From Marinobacter xestospongiae (GTDB lineage: Bacteria; Pseudomonadota; Gammaproteobacteria; Pseudomonadales; Oleiphilaceae): a stretch of 64,000 nucleotides of DNA. Within the stretch, counting starts at the first letter, position 1. Each line of letters opens with the position of its first letter. The notes below the pieces were generated by a model. That model saw only the letters and a program-made list of their open reading frames with translations, made no database searches and had not been told where the DNA came from. The stretch spans positions 140,795-204,794 of the forward strand of contig NZ_JAKZAK010000007.1 of assembly GCF_023156385.1 (NCBI RefSeq), written 5' to 3'. Shown piece by piece: positions 23,071 through 31,073 of the stretch. A program made the translations under genes and the position numbers.

Positions 23071-24753
23071 ATGCACTATCTGAACAGACTGCGTATTCGT
23101 TCACGTTTGCTGCTGGCGGTTATCGTGCCGGTGCTGATCACCGCCATGGCCGTGGCCTGGATCTCCGTCAGTCAGGTCCGTAGCAACGGTGAGGCGGAAC
23201 TGGCCCGGCTCGAGCAGAACCTGCTGGATGCCCGCAAGGAAGGCCTGCGGGGCCTGATTACCTCGGCCCGGGAGCTGATCGAAGAGGTCAAGAACCGTCC
23301 CGGTCTCAGCACCGAGGAGGCCAAGCTGGAGGCCCGTGCCCGCCTCCGTTCGATGACCTACGAAAACGGCAACTACGTCTACGCCTACCGCATCAGCGAC
23401 CAGTACAACCTGGCCTTCCGTCCCGATCCATCGAAAGAGGGGCCGAGCGACAATCCCAAGGTTCGTGAAATGGCCCAGACCCTGATCGCCAGTGCCCGTA
23501 ACGGTGACGGCTTCTACAGCTACGACTGGCCCAACCCCACCAGTGGCGAGATCGAGCCCAAGGTGTCCTACACCATCCTGATTGATGACTGGGGCTGGAT
23601 GGTGGGCACCGGTGTCTACGTCACCAACATTGACCGGGTGGTGGCTGCTGCCGCCGAGAAAGTGGATGAACAGGTGGCCGCGGCGCTGACCAACGTGGTC
23701 ATCGCCACCCTGGCGGTGGTGGTGATTTCGCTGTTGCTGGGGGCCTTTGTCGGACGCAGCGTGACCACGCCGCTGAACCGGGTGATCGAGATCATGCGGG
23801 AAATTGCCGAGGGCGATGGCGATCTGCGTCAGCGCCTGCCGGATGAGGGAGACGATGAGCTGGCCGAGCTGGGCCGACGTTTCAACGCCTTCGTGGTGAA
23901 AATCCAGAACACCGTGCAGCAGGTGGGTGCTACCACCGATCAGCTGGCCTCCGCCGCCGAGGAGCTTAGCCGGGTGGCCCAGGAAACCCGTCAGTCGGTG
24001 CAGGAGCAGGGCTCGGAAACCGACCAGATCGCCTCTGCCATCAACCAGATGGCCGCCACCATCCAACAGATATCCGGCAATGCCAACGAGGTGGAGAGTT
24101 CAGCCTCCGACGCCGACCGGCTGGCCCGCGAGGGTGGTGAAACCATCACCAACGCCCAGGGCTCGGTCAACGAGCTGTCACGGGAGATCGAGCTCAGTGC
24201 CGGCAACATTGATGCCCTGGCGAAGAAATCCGACGACATCCAGCAGGTGCTGGACGTGATCCACGCGGTCACCGAACAGACTAACCTGCTGGCCCTGAAC
24301 GCGGCCATCGAGGCGGCCCGGGCCGGCGAACACGGCCGCGGGTTCTCGGTGGTGGCTGATGAGGTTCGGCAACTGGCCAAACGCAGTGCCGAATCGGCGG
24401 ACCAGATCCGTGAGATGATCGATGGTTTTGTCACCGAGTCCCGGGCGGCGGTGGAACGCATGCGCCAGTCTGAAAAACGCTCCGGTGAGACCGTGGAGCG
24501 GATTGATCATGCCGCCACAGCCCTGCGTACCATCGAGAACTCGGTCGGCCATATTCACGATCAGGTAACCCAGATCGCCGCCGCTTCGGAAGAACAGAGC
24601 CAGGTGGCCGAGGAGATCAACCAGAACGTGATCCGCATTGTCGATGCCGCCCAGCGCAGCGACACCGGCGTTACCCAGACCTCCGACGCCAGCCACGAAC
24701 TGGCGCGTCTGGGCGAAAGCCTGCGGGAGCTGGTGGGCCAGTTCAAGGTCTGA
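23071..24753 (+). CDS. Methyl-accepting chemotaxis protein with sCache_2 sensor
   Basis: 560 residues from ATG 23071 (a TTG codon just before it is less likely). Membrane helix 1 lies at about 10-30. The periplasmic sCache_2 domain follows (GNYVYAYRISDQYNLAFRPDP, then GEIEPKVSYTILIDDWGWMVGTGVYV). Membrane helix 2 lies at about 205-225 (VVIATLAVVVISLLLGAFVG), then HAMP (TTPLNRVIEIMREIAEGDGDL). The cytoplasmic tip TEQTNLLALNAAIEAARAGE is the CheA/CheW-binding hairpin. The sCache_2 fold often binds short carboxylates such as acetate, pyruvate or lactate. It is paralogous to the next gene. Confidence 0.93.
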   Translation: MHYLNRLRIRSRLLLAVIVPVLITAMAVAWISVSQVRSNGEAELARLEQNLLDARKEGLRGLITSARELIEEVKNRPGLSTEEAKLEARARLRSMTYENGNYVYAYRISDQYNLAFRPDPSKEGPSDNPKVREMAQTLIASARNGDGFYSYDWPNPTSGEIEPKVSYTILIDDWGWMVGTGVYVTNIDRVVAAAAEKVDEQVAAALTNVVIATLAVVVISLLLGAFVGRSVTTPLNRVIEIMREIAEGDGDLRQRLPDEGDDELAELGRRFNAFVVKIQNTVQQVGATTDQLASAAEELSRVAQETRQSVQEQGSETDQIASAINQMAATIQQISGNANEVESSASDADRLAREGGETITNAQGSVNELSREIELSAGNIDALAKKSDDIQQVLDVIHAVTEQTNLLALNAAIEAARAGEHGRGFSVVADEVRQLAKRSAESADQIREMIDGFVTESRAAVERMRQSEKRSGETVERIDHAATALRTIENSVGHIHDQVTQIAAASEEQSQVAEEINQNVIRIVDAAQRSDTGVTQTSDASHELARLGESLRELVGQFKV

Positions 24754-24920
24754 GTTTCAACGCTTTCGGGCGTTTACCCCTGCCTTTGCCAGCGGCCCGT
24801 CCGGGCCGTTGGCCCTCGTTATCCAGAACGTCAATTAATGGCCTGATTTCAGGCTGTTGACTATGGTTAGTCGTAGGAATCAACAACGACAATACCTACG
24901 GTTCTGGAGTTCCCCCATTG

Positions 24921-26600
24921 ATGAACGTGCTTACCCGACTTCGTATTCGCTACCGTCTGCTGCTTGGCGTCCTGATACCGGTGCTGGTCACCGCCTTGGT
25001 GATTGCCTGGATCTCGGTGGGGCAGATTCGCCACAACGGTGAGATGGAACTGGAACGTCTGGAGAAGACTCTGCTCGAGGCCCGCAAGGAAAGCGTCAAG
25101 GATGTGGTTGATACCGCCCGCTCCGTGGTGGAGGAGGTCATGGCCATGCCCGGACTGACCGAGGCGGAAGCCAAGCTGGAGGCCCGCAAACGACTTCGCG
25201 CCATCAGTTTCCGCAACGGCAATTATGTGTTTGCCTATCGTGTCGACGATCTCAACAATCTGGCTTACCGCCCTGACCCGTCGCGGGAAGGGCCCACCAC
25301 CAACCCGGATGTGCGCAAACTGATCGAAGCCATCATCCAGGCGGCGCGACAGGGTGGTTACCATGGCTACGAATGGCCCAATCCGGCCAGTGGCGAAGTG
25401 GAGCCCAAGGTGTCCTATGCGGTGATTCTGCCGCAATGGAACTGGATGATGGGCACCGGGATCTATGTCACCGATGTTGCCGATGTGGTGGCCAAGGCCG
25501 CCGAAGAGGTTGAGGCGGATGTCGCCTCGACCCTGGTGACTGTGCTGATTGCGGCCCTGGTTGTGGTGGTGCTGGCGTTGCTGATTGGCCTGCTGGTGAG
25601 CCGCACGGTGACGGTGCCGCTGAACCGGGTCAGCGCCATCATGCACGAGATTTCCGAGGGCGAGGGAGACCTGCGTCAGCGCCTGCCGGACGAGGGCAGC
25701 GATGAGCTGGCGGAACTGGGGCGGGGGTTCAATGCCTTCGCTGGCCGTATCCAGGACACTGTGCGTCAGGTTGGCGCTACCACCGAGCAGCTGGCGTCTG
25801 CAGCTGAACAGCTCAGCCGGGTTGCGGCCCAGACCCGGCAATCGGTCCAGGAGCAGGGCTCGGAAACCGACCAGATCGCCTCGGCAATCAATGAGATGGC
25901 GGCCACCATCCAGCAGGTGTCTGGCAATGCCAGCACCGTGGAGAGTTCCGCCTCCGACGCTGACCGGCTGGCCCGGGAGGGCGGTGAGACCATTGCCCAG
26001 GCCCAGGGTTCGGTTAATGAGCTGTCAAAGGACATCGAGCTCAGTGCCGCCAACATCGACGCCCTGGCGAAGAAATCCGACGACATCCAGCAGGTGCTGG
26101 ACGTGATCCAGGCGGTCACCGAGCAGACCAATCTGCTGGCGCTGAACGCGGCCATTGAGGCCGCCAGGGCCGGCGAGCACGGTCGCGGTTTCTCGGTGGT
26201 GGCGGACGAAGTACGGCAACTGGCCCAGCGCAGCGCCGAATCGGCGGATCAGATCCGGGAGATGATCGAGGGCTTTGTCAGTGAATCCCGCACCGCAGTC
26301 GAGCGGATGAAGCTGTCCCAGGCGCGCACCGGTGAGACCGTGGAGCGGATCGATCACGCCACCATGGCGCTGCGGACCATTGAGTCCTCGGTGGGCAGCA
26401 TCCACGACCAGGTGACCCAGATTGCCGCCGCCGCCGAGGAGCAGAGCCAGGTGGCAGAGGAAATCAACCAGAACGTCACCCGCATTGTCGACGCCGCCCA
26501 GCGTAGCGATTCGGGGGTTAGTCAGACTGCTCAGGCCAGCGAACAACTGGCCAGCCTGGGGGAATCCTTGAAAGCACTGGTTGGCGAGTTCAAGACCTGA
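24921..26600 (+). CDS. Methyl-accepting chemotaxis protein with sCache_2 sensor, paralog
   Basis: 559 residues from ATG 24921. Domains run in the same order as in the upstream receptor: membrane helix, sCache_2 (GNYVFAYRVDDLNNLAYRPDP ... YVTDVADVV), membrane helix, HAMP (TVPLNRVSAIMHEISEGEGDL), then a signalling hairpin with TEQTNLLALNAAIEAARAGE. The cytoplasmic halves are nearly identical between the two, while the sensor halves differ more (for example ARQGGYHGYEWPNPASG against ARNGDGFYSYDWPNPTSG). This points to tandem duplication followed by change in ligand preference. The gene has its own 167-base upstream region. Confidence 0.93.
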   Translation: MNVLTRLRIRYRLLLGVLIPVLVTALVIAWISVGQIRHNGEMELERLEKTLLEARKESVKDVVDTARSVVEEVMAMPGLTEAEAKLEARKRLRAISFRNGNYVFAYRVDDLNNLAYRPDPSREGPTTNPDVRKLIEAIIQAARQGGYHGYEWPNPASGEVEPKVSYAVILPQWNWMMGTGIYVTDVADVVAKAAEEVEADVASTLVTVLIAALVVVVLALLIGLLVSRTVTVPLNRVSAIMHEISEGEGDLRQRLPDEGSDELAELGRGFNAFAGRIQDTVRQVGATTEQLASAAEQLSRVAAQTRQSVQEQGSETDQIASAINEMAATIQQVSGNASTVESSASDADRLAREGGETIAQAQGSVNELSKDIELSAANIDALAKKSDDIQQVLDVIQAVTEQTNLLALNAAIEAARAGEHGRGFSVVADEVRQLAQRSAESADQIREMIEGFVSESRTAVERMKLSQARTGETVERIDHATMALRTIESSVGSIHDQVTQIAAAAEEQSQVAEEINQNVTRIVDAAQRSDSGVSQTAQASEQLASLGESLKALVGEFKT

Positions 26601-26694
26601 ATCGACAAGGAGAAAATTGGCCAGCGCTCGGGCTGGCCGCCTATTGTACAGAGGCGTATAGGCGCCGGATGCCCGTAGCGGCAAAGGAGGACGT

Positions 26695-28599
26695 GTGAGT
26701 CGGATGTTATGGGTCGCGAGAGTCGGTGTGGTGATCGTGACCCTGATTGGGGTTCTGGTGCTTGATCACTTCTATAACGCGTCTTACGTCAGTCATCACC
26801 GGTTGGATGTTGCACGTCAGGTATCGCTACTCCGAGCAAGGCTTGAAGGCGTCATTAATGAAAACATCCAGACCGTTAGGGGGTTGCAGGCGGTTGTGGC
26901 TACAGAGCCTGATTTGGATCAACAACGCTTTGCCGAGGTAGCCAGCATTGTCATGACGCAGCGAATGGAGCTGCGTAATGTGGGAGGCGCACCCGATATG
27001 GTTATCCGCCTGATGTACCCACTGGAGAGCAATGAAGCTGCAATTGGTTTGGATTATCGGACGAATGTTGCACAGTGGCCAGATATCCGGCATGCAGCGG
27101 AATCAGGGCGCCTGGTGTTAGCAGGCCCGATCGAGTTGGTTCAGGGCGGCTATGGGTTTATTGGGCGAATTCCTGTTTTCACGACAGGCCCTGGGCCGGC
27201 CTCTGACCGGTTCTGGGGAGTGATCTCCGCAGTGATCGATCGCGATCGGCTCTACCAGGCGGTCGGCTTCCATAAGTTCAATGACCTGGATTTTTCGATC
27301 CGCCGTCTGACGCCAAGCGGTGAGGAAGGGGCAATTTTCTACGGAGACGAGACGGTATTTGAGCAGCGTCCGATTCAACAGCGTGTGTCTGTCCCGGGAG
27401 GACAGTGGCAACTGGCGGCGATACCAACAGGAGGCTGGCCCGCACAAGCTGATAATGTTGCAGCGTTTCGAACATTGCTGGTTGTTGCTGCGGCGGTGAT
27501 TTTGTTGCCTGGCTTATGGCTGACGGTGTCATTGGCGCGGGAGCGCGCCAGCCAGCACCGGTTGCAGGCTCTGTTTGAGTTGGCCCCGCTGGGCATTGCC
27601 TTGATTGACGCTGAGGATGGCCGCTTTCTGGGTATCAATCAGGCGTTGTACTCCATGACTGGCCACGCCGAAGGTACTCTGGGGTCTTTGGGTATTGCCT
27701 CGTTGCTGGGGACGGAACAGCCCTGGCAGGGCTTGGCCCATCGACAGCGGTTTGGCCCCGAGGAAGTGCAGTGCCGCTGTCAGGACGGTGCTGGCATCTC
27801 GGTACTGCTGGCCGGAGCCAGGGTGCAGGAGGCTGATGACCATGGTCTGGTGTGGCTGGTGTTCCAGGACATTACTGAACAGAAACGGGTGGCGAGGATG
27901 AAGTCCGAGTTTGTTTCAACCATCAGCCATGAACTGCGTACGCCACTGACCTCCATCTCTGGCGCCCTCAAGCTGATGTCGGCTGGCAAGGCCGGTGATC
28001 TGCCGGAGTCAGCCCGGCCTCTGGTAACCATGGCAATTCGTAACAGCGAGAGACTGACCCGGCTGATCAACGACCTGCTGGACATGGACAAGCTGGTGGC
28101 GGGCAAGATGAGCTTTGAGATTGAAGTGCAGTCAGTGTCGGATCTGCTGGCGACGGCGTTGGATAATGTAGCCACTTATGCCCGCGAGCAGGAGGTACGG
28201 TTGACCAGCCGCCTTCACGGCGAAGTATGGGTGAGGGCGGATGAGCATCGCTTTCAGCAGGTGATGGATAATTTATTATCCAATGCCATCAAGTTTTCAC
28301 CGCCCGGGGAGAGTGTGCGGGTGGCTGTAGATGTGCGCAATGAGGCCGTTACCATTTCGGTGTCGGATCGGGGACCGGGGATTCCGCAGTCGTTTCAGGG
28401 CCGGCTGTTTGAGAAGTTCAGTCAGGCAGACAGCTCCGATCGACGTGCGAAGGGAGGCACCGGCCTAGGGTTGGCCATTGCTCGCGGACTGCTGGAAGGC
28501 ATGGATGGCAGCATTCATTTTGACACCAGCCCCCAGGGCACCAATTTCCACATTACCCTGCCACGAGCCGAGGCTCCTGTGATTGTGGATCAGGTATGA
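26695..28599 (+). CDS. CHASE-domain sensor histidine kinase with PAS
   Basis: 634 residues from GTG 26695 (SD AAAGGAGG just upstream). Membrane helix 1 lies at about 6-24. The CHASE domain follows (VINENIQTVRGLQAVVATEP, LDYRTNVAQWPDIRHAAESG). Membrane helix 2 is near residue 260, then a PAS domain (LFELAPLGIALIDAEDG). HisKA motif STISHELRTPLTSISGALKLM has the phospho-His. The ATPase domain has NLLSNAIKFSPPGE, DRGPGIP and GGTGLGLAIARG. There is no receiver domain. It ends overlapping by 10 bases with the convergent HPt-REC-REC gene, a plausible phosphotransfer partner. Confidence 0.92.
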   Translation: MSRMLWVARVGVVIVTLIGVLVLDHFYNASYVSHHRLDVARQVSLLRARLEGVINENIQTVRGLQAVVATEPDLDQQRFAEVASIVMTQRMELRNVGGAPDMVIRLMYPLESNEAAIGLDYRTNVAQWPDIRHAAESGRLVLAGPIELVQGGYGFIGRIPVFTTGPGPASDRFWGVISAVIDRDRLYQAVGFHKFNDLDFSIRRLTPSGEEGAIFYGDETVFEQRPIQQRVSVPGGQWQLAAIPTGGWPAQADNVAAFRTLLVVAAAVILLPGLWLTVSLARERASQHRLQALFELAPLGIALIDAEDGRFLGINQALYSMTGHAEGTLGSLGIASLLGTEQPWQGLAHRQRFGPEEVQCRCQDGAGISVLLAGARVQEADDHGLVWLVFQDITEQKRVARMKSEFVSTISHELRTPLTSISGALKLMSAGKAGDLPESARPLVTMAIRNSERLTRLINDLLDMDKLVAGKMSFEIEVQSVSDLLATALDNVATYAREQEVRLTSRLHGEVWVRADEHRFQQVMDNLLSNAIKFSPPGESVRVAVDVRNEAVTISVSDRGPGIPQSFQGRLFEKFSQADSSDRRAKGGTGLGLAIARGLLEGMDGSIHFDTSPQGTNFHITLPRAEAPVIVDQV

Positions 28600-29831
28600 T
28601 ATTCCGCCGTTGAAGCGGCTCTCTCCAGCAACTGCCGTTGCTTGCGACTCCTGCGGGCACGGGCGGTGACCGTCGTCACCAGATAATCTGCTGCTACAGG
28701 TTTGGGCATGAATTCATCGCCTCCAAGCCCAACAGTCATCATTTTACGCCAGGGGTCGGTCTCTGCTGACATGAAGAGTATGGGCAGCGGATCGTTGACA
28801 TCGTCTTCGCGGATGAGTGCAGCAAGCTCCGTGCCGCTGACATCGGGCATAAGCAGATCCAGAATCAGCACTTCTGGCTTGAACTCGGATAGCTGAACCA
28901 GCGTTTCCATTGGGCGATTGACAGTAAGTACTTTCATTCCCGCCCGGCTGAGCACGAGACCGTAGGCTGCCAGTGTACTGGGGTCGTCATCCACCAGCAT
29001 GACCCGATAGGGAGACGGCGGTACCCGCAGTGTCAGCTCATCGGCAAGGCGTACCAGGTGACTGGGAATCAATGGCTTGGCCAGATACCGAGTGGCTCCG
29101 GCTCGTAGTGCCGCCAGTCTTGCCTGGATGTCTGTCATGGCTGATATGAAAACTACCGGTGGCAGGTTCTGGTACTGTTCCTTCAGGTTACTGATGATGT
29201 CTGCACCGGCGAACTGTGCGCCGTCAAAGCGCATGTCCATGAAAATAATGGCCGGTTCCGGTAGTCGGTCGAACAGATCCGCATAAACCATCACAGAGTT
29301 GAACACTTCCACCGTGTAGCCGTTTTTTTTCAGACTGTGCTGAATAAGCTCTACCTGCATGGGGTCGTCGTCGACAACGTGGGCAACTATGCCTCTTTGT
29401 CGTGCCCTATTGACACTTTGTTTGGTGCTGGAAACCGGGGTGTCCGAAAACATGCCCTGTTCAAACTGTTGTTGCAGCAGGTCGTCGGCCATTGTGATGA
29501 GTTGGGTGATTTTCTCCTGGGAGGGTCTGCCTGAGTTGCGAAAACTGTCATTGACCAACTCTGCCATGTCTCTGGCTATCAGGCTTACCCGAGAAACGCC
29601 GAACGTACCGGCAGCGCCGATCAGCTTGTGTAATCGTTGATGAAGAGTTTCCAGATTGGCCAGTACATCGGACATCTGCTGCTCCTGAACGCTGGTCGCA
29701 AGCTGGGCAATGATAACGCGGATTCCGTCGACCCTACTGGGTAGTTCCCGTAAAAAGCCCGACCGGAGATTATCCAATTGAGTTTGTATTGCGTTCAGTT
29801 CTGATGGGCCGGGTTTGTGACAATCATCCAT
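28590..29831 (-). CDS. HPt-REC-REC response regulator without output domain
   Basis: 413 residues. The N-terminal HPt-like helix bundle includes LHQRLHKLIGAAGTFG (phospho-His in HKLIGAAG). REC1 starts at about residue 148 (VAHVVDDDPMQVELIQ; acceptor Asp in FMDMRFDGAQ). REC2 starts at about residue 272 (RVMLVDDDPSTLAAYG; acceptor Asp in ILDLLMPDVSG; Lys in FMPKPV). After REC2 only a short basic tail (ARARRSRKQRQLLER) remains. Related HPt-REC-REC proteins often end in a GGDEF domain, so this one may have lost it or may act as a phosphorelay hub. It is convergent with the CHASE kinase. Confidence 0.88.
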   Translation of the reverse strand: MDDCHKPGPSELNAIQTQLDNLRSGFLRELPSRVDGIRVIIAQLATSVQEQQMSDVLANLETLHQRLHKLIGAAGTFGVSRVSLIARDMAELVNDSFRNSGRPSQEKITQLITMADDLLQQQFEQGMFSDTPVSSTKQSVNRARQRGIVAHVVDDDPMQVELIQHSLKKNGYTVEVFNSVMVYADLFDRLPEPAIIFMDMRFDGAQFAGADIISNLKEQYQNLPPVVFISAMTDIQARLAALRAGATRYLAKPLIPSHLVRLADELTLRVPPSPYRVMLVDDDPSTLAAYGLVLSRAGMKVLTVNRPMETLVQLSEFKPEVLILDLLMPDVSGTELAALIREDDVNDPLPILFMSAETDPWRKMMTVGLGGDEFMPKPVAADYLVTTVTARARRSRKQRQLLERAASTAEYHT

Positions 29832-30005
29832 GTTGCAGGCTCACAGAGGCACGTGGCTCGAGTTTATCAGTGGTTCTCTAAGCATAGACGAGAGGGGGGC
29901 AACTTGGCAGTCTTGTAACGTATCCGGCAAGCCCTTTTGGAACCCCTCCAGGATGGTTATCATGGCCGGTTCACCCGATGGACAATAAAAATCAACGAGG
30001 AAGCT

Positions 30006-31070
30006 ATGAAACGACTCCTGCTGCTGGCCATCACCTGGCTGGCCCTGGCTGCCGCGCCGGCGGTTGCCGAACGCACCTACACTCTCAAGCTGGCGGAAAC
30101 CTGGGGCCCCAATTACCCGATTCTGGGGGAGACTACCCGCAATATGGCGGCGATGGCGGAGACCATGTCCAACGGCCGCCTGCGCATCCGCATCGACTCC
30201 TCCAACAAGCACAAGGCGCCGTTTGGCATCTTTGACATGGTCAAGGCCGGCCAGTACGACATGGGCCACACCGCGTCCTACTACTACAAGGGCAAGATCC
30301 CCAACGCCATGTATTTCACCACCGTACCGTTCGGCATGATCGCGCCGGAGATGTACGCCTGGTTTTACTTCGGCGATGGCATGGCGCTGATGGAGAAGGT
30401 CTACGCACCCCACGGCCTGCTGTCGTTCCCCGGTGGCAACACCGGCAACCAGATGGGTGGCTGGTTCCGTGAGGAAATTACCTCCCTCGATGATCTCAAG
30501 GGCCTGAAAATGCGCACCCCGGGCTTTGCCGGCGAAGTGATGTCGGAGCTTGGCGTGGCGGTCACCAACATTCCGCCGGGTGAGCTGTACACTGCCCTGG
30601 AGCGGGGCACCATCGACGCCCTGGAGTGGGTAGGGCCGGCGCTGGACTTCAGTATGGGCTTTCACCAGATCGCGGATTACTACTATTCCGGCTGGCAGGA
30701 GCCGGGGGCCGAGGTGCAGTTTCTGATCAACCAGCGCAGCTGGGAGCGGCTGCCGGAAGATCTGCAGGAAATTCTCCGGGTCGCCATGCGCACCGCCGCC
30801 TATGACATGTACATCCAGAGCACCCACCAAAGTGGCGAAGCCTGGGCACAGATGAAGGAAGCCTACCCGGACGTTGCGCACCGCACCTTCCCGCCGGAGG
30901 TGATCGCGGCCCTGCGTGAGGCCACCGACCGGCTGTTGACGGAAGCGGCAGAGGCCGACCCGCTGGCCCGGGAGATCATCGATTCCCAGCACGACTATCT
31001 GCAGCAGGTGCGGCGTTGGACCAACATCTCCGACCGGGCCTATCTCAACACCGTGGCGCCGGTGGAATAA
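30006..31070 (+). CDS. TRAP transporter substrate-binding protein, DctP/TakP-like (orphan)
   Basis: 354 residues from ATG 30006; a longer frame starts at 29937. The signal peptide is MKRLLLLAITWLALAAAPAVA. The DctP fold is shown by YTLKLAETWGPNYPILGETT, GGWFREEITSLDDLKGLKMRTPGFAGEVM (with the conserved Arg that grips the carboxylate) and ALERGTIDALEWVGPALDF. The best match is the TakP subgroup that binds 2-oxoacids. No DctQ or DctM gene is nearby, so the membrane units are elsewhere or the protein serves as a sensory receptor for the kinases around it. It is convergent with the hybrid kinase gene. Confidence 0.85.
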   Translation: MKRLLLLAITWLALAAAPAVAERTYTLKLAETWGPNYPILGETTRNMAAMAETMSNGRLRIRIDSSNKHKAPFGIFDMVKAGQYDMGHTASYYYKGKIPNAMYFTTVPFGMIAPEMYAWFYFGDGMALMEKVYAPHGLLSFPGGNTGNQMGGWFREEITSLDDLKGLKMRTPGFAGEVMSELGVAVTNIPPGELYTALERGTIDALEWVGPALDFSMGFHQIADYYYSGWQEPGAEVQFLINQRSWERLPEDLQEILRVAMRTAAYDMYIQSTHQSGEAWAQMKEAYPDVAHRTFPPEVIAALREATDRLLTEAAEADPLAREIIDSQHDYLQQVRRWTNISDRAYLNTVAPVE

Positions 31071-31073
31071 TAG

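Noticed and set aside
28590..29831. GGDEF active-site reading of the GLGGDEFMPKP text in the HPt-REC-REC protein
   Set aside because: It lies in the last strand of REC2 next to the conserved KP and is a chance match, not a cyclase active site.
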